Under the pieces are notes generated by a model that worked only from the letters and a program-made list of their open reading frames with translations, was not told the origin of the DNA and searched no databases. Both the position numbers and the translations under genes were made by a program. A stretch of 33,484 nt of DNA from an uncultured Lachnospiraceae bacterium (GTDB lineage: Bacteria; Bacillota; Clostridia; Lachnospirales; Lachnospiraceae): assembly GCA_910588775.1 (NCBI GenBank), contig CAJURH010000026.1:1-33484 (forward strand). Direction: 5' to 3'. Below are positions 32,314-33,484 of the stretch, one piece after another (within the stretch, counting starts at the first letter, position 1; every line of letters starts with the position of its first letter).

Positions 32314-33246
32314 CTATTTGTATTCTACTACTTCTATATTCTGAATCAAATTTTGATAGGTTTCCGTGTCAAAATTACCTGTATTTGGAGATAATGCATT
32401 TGCAGAAGCGATTGCAACCGCAAACTGAAGCGCTTTCTCAGGTCCGTAATTCCTATAAAATGCCACTGCTAACGCTCCTACCATAGAATCTCCACATCCA
32501 ACAGTATTGACTGCCTCCATTTTAGGCGGCTTTCCAACAAAAACACCTTTTTCACAGAGCATCAATGCTCCATCCCCTCCAAGGGAAATTACTACATAGG
32601 GAATTCCATGATTCATAATCTTCTTTGCATTTGAAATAACGTCATCTATGTTCTCGATCTTCGTATGAAAAAGCATCTCCATTTCATCCTTATTGGGTTT
32701 CACCACTGTTGGAGACGCCTCAATTCCCTTTTCCAACAATTCTCCACTTGTATCCAAGATAACCTGTTTTCCTGCATTTTTGGCCATTAAAATCATTGTC
32801 TTATAAATATCTTTCGACATTCCTTTTGGGATGCTTCCCGATATCGTAACCATCGAACTCTGTTCAATTATCGTTGGAAATCTATTTAAAAAACTTTGCT
32901 CTTCCTCCTCTGTAACATCACAGCCAGGTTCCAAATATTCTGTTGAACCATATTCATCATCCAGAATGTTAATGCAGCTTCTTGTCTCTCCTTTTATATG
33001 ATCAAAATCATGATGAATGCCATCTTCGTCCAGAAGACTTTCTAAATACGCTCCATTGTAGCCGCCTACCAATCCGGTTGCTAAAACATTCTCTCCGCAT
33101 AAGTTCACAATTCTGGCTACATTCAGGCCTTTTCCTCCAGCAGTATTTCGTACGGATTTCACCCTCATTACTTTACCATTTTCTATTTTCTTACCCATAT
33201 AATATGCTTTATCAACGGACGCATTTAAGGTAATTGTTGTAATCAT
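32314..33246 (-). CDS. PfkB-family sugar kinase (1-phosphofructokinase/tagatose-6-phosphate kinase type)
   Basis: A 310-residue ribokinase-fold kinase of the FruK/LacC branch. It begins ITTITLNASVDKAYYM, has NTAGGKGLNVARIVNLCGE (PfkB signature 1), ILDTSGELLEKGI, VVKPNKDEMEML and the catalytic C-terminal motif NTVGCGDSMVGALAVAF (signature 2 with the base Asp in GCGDS). It phosphorylates a sugar phosphate; fructose 1-phosphate and tagatose 6-phosphate are both possible. No PTS gene is adjacent in the window. GGCGGTGG precedes the ATG at 33246. A strong terminator sits just 25 bp upstream of the start. Confidence 0.9.
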   Translation of the reverse strand: MITTITLNASVDKAYYMGKKIENGKVMRVKSVRNTAGGKGLNVARIVNLCGENVLATGLVGGYNGAYLESLLDEDGIHHDFDHIKGETRSCINILDDEYGSTEYLEPGCDVTEEEEQSFLNRFPTIIEQSSMVTISGSIPKGMSKDIYKTMILMAKNAGKQVILDTSGELLEKGIEASPTVVKPNKDEMEMLFHTKIENIDDVISNAKKIMNHGIPYVVISLGGDGALMLCEKGVFVGKPPKMEAVNTVGCGDSMVGALAVAFYRNYGPEKALQFAVAIASANALSPNTGNFDTETYQNLIQNIEVVEYK

Positions 33247-33270
33247 TTTTCCACCGCCCTTATAATTAAT

Positions 33271-33314
33271 CAAAAAAATCACCTTATTATTCACTATAAA
33301 TAAAAGGTGATTTT
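33271..33314 (-). terminator. Intrinsic terminator of the tRNA operon
   Basis: On the minus strand AAAATCACCTT and AAGGTGATTTT form a perfect 11-bp stem that continues partly into the loop, followed by a run of T residues (complement of A 33272-33278). It lies after tRNA-Lys and 25 bp before the pfkB start. Confidence 0.88.
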
Positions 33315-33344
33315 CTATGTATGTCCACTACTTCAACACTGTAC

Positions 33345-33417
33345 TGAAGCATCGGGGATTCGAACCCCGGACAACTTGATTAAAAGTCAAGTGCTCTACC
33401 AACTGAGCTAATATCCC
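33345..33417 (-). tRNA. tRNA-Lys (anticodon TTT) with irregular acceptor stem
   Basis: On the minus strand the D arm (GCTC AGTTGGTA GAGC), the anticodon arm CTTGA-CTTTTAA-TCAAG with anticodon TTT, and the T arm CGGGG-TTCGAAT-CCCCG are all perfect. The acceptor strands GGGATAT and ATGCTTC give only three Watson-Crick pairs, three G-U pairs and one A-C mismatch. No CCA is encoded. The discriminator base is A. Confidence 0.85.
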
Positions 33418-33423
33418 ACAAAA

Positions 33424-33484
33424 TGCCTGGTTCCGGAATCGAACCAGAGACACGAGGATTTTCAGTCCTCTGCTCTACCAACTG
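33424..33484 (-). tRNA. tRNA-Phe (anticodon GAA), partial at the window edge
   Basis: On the minus strand the D arm end, the anticodon arm GAGGA-CTGAAAA-TCCTC with anticodon GAA, the T arm (TCTGG-TTCGATT-CCGGA) and the 3' acceptor strand ACCAGGC with discriminator A are present. The 5' acceptor strand is cut off by the window end. No CCA is encoded. It is transcribed before tRNA-Lys, 6 bp away. Confidence 0.93.

Noticed and set aside
32100..32486. 128-codon plus-strand ORF downstream of pfkB
   Set aside because: It overlaps the 3' end of the PfkB-family gene on the other strand, has no ribosome site and a low-complexity hydrophobic product.
1..33484. CRISPR array, prophage or integrase-type island
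   Set aside because: No regularly spaced repeats, phage structural genes or integrase were seen; the only mobile DNA is the IS scar at 23195-23947.

Overview
The window looks like a chromosomal segment of a spore-forming anaerobic clostridium, most probably Lachnospiraceae (inference). Reasons: a gerA-type germination operon with a sigma-G-like promoter, a YyaC-type spore protein, a CotS-like kinase, the linked order dnaX-ybaB-recR-HD, clostridial redox proteins (ferredoxin-thioredoxin reductase, a CD1871A-type CXXC peptide), Shine-Dalgarno-rich starts with frequent TTG/GTG, and tRNAs without encoded CCA. Most genes are on the minus strand.

Layout. 1-150: a near-consensus promoter reading off the left edge, probably the leader of a stable-RNA operon. 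151-3358: CvpA-like membrane protein, DUF5711-type protein and a membrane LysM protein whose N-terminus looks like a degenerate MPN/JAMM domain; yyaC is divergent (3533-4174). 4152-8399: pfkA-like gene, dnaX, ybaB, recR and an HD-domain gene, with a promoter overlapped by an inverted repeat. 8610-10205: a redox unit (TlpA-type lipoprotein, a 44-residue CXXC peptide with a GTG start, a membrane polyferredoxin). 10340-12284: murI, DUF1934, thioredoxin and FTR catalytic subunit, with a promoter and a clear terminator. 12419-15915: gerA-gerB-short gerC-small ORF, from a sigma-G-like promoter to a terminator. 16106-16787: a membrane protein plus XRE regulator behind a consensus promoter with a long dyad.

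16945-23189 is the most unusual part. A CotS/APH-like kinase (followed by surE) is transcribed leftward and, divergently, a 10-TM permease, a small wHTH-like protein, a non-pyrrolysine MttB-family methyltransferase and a MerR regulator are transcribed rightward. The 380-bp divergent region holds three copies of one promoter element with the 19-bp spacer typical of MerR-activated promoters and the same spacer bases: two face the kinase, one faces the permease/methyltransferase operon. I infer a MerR-controlled, ligand-induced system for a methylated (perhaps quaternary) amine, without a corrinoid protein in the window.

23195-23947 is an IS graveyard: a frameshifted IS200-type TnpA tail fused to a decayed IS5-family transposase. 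23965-31853: an AT-rich secreted transglutaminase-like protein, ispE, a YbhJ-like aconitase-family hydratase, a zinicin-type metallopeptidase, topB and a cyclase-family hydrolase, probably one long leftward unit. 32314-33484: a PfkB-family sugar kinase just downstream of a tRNA-Lys/tRNA-Phe operon and its terminator.
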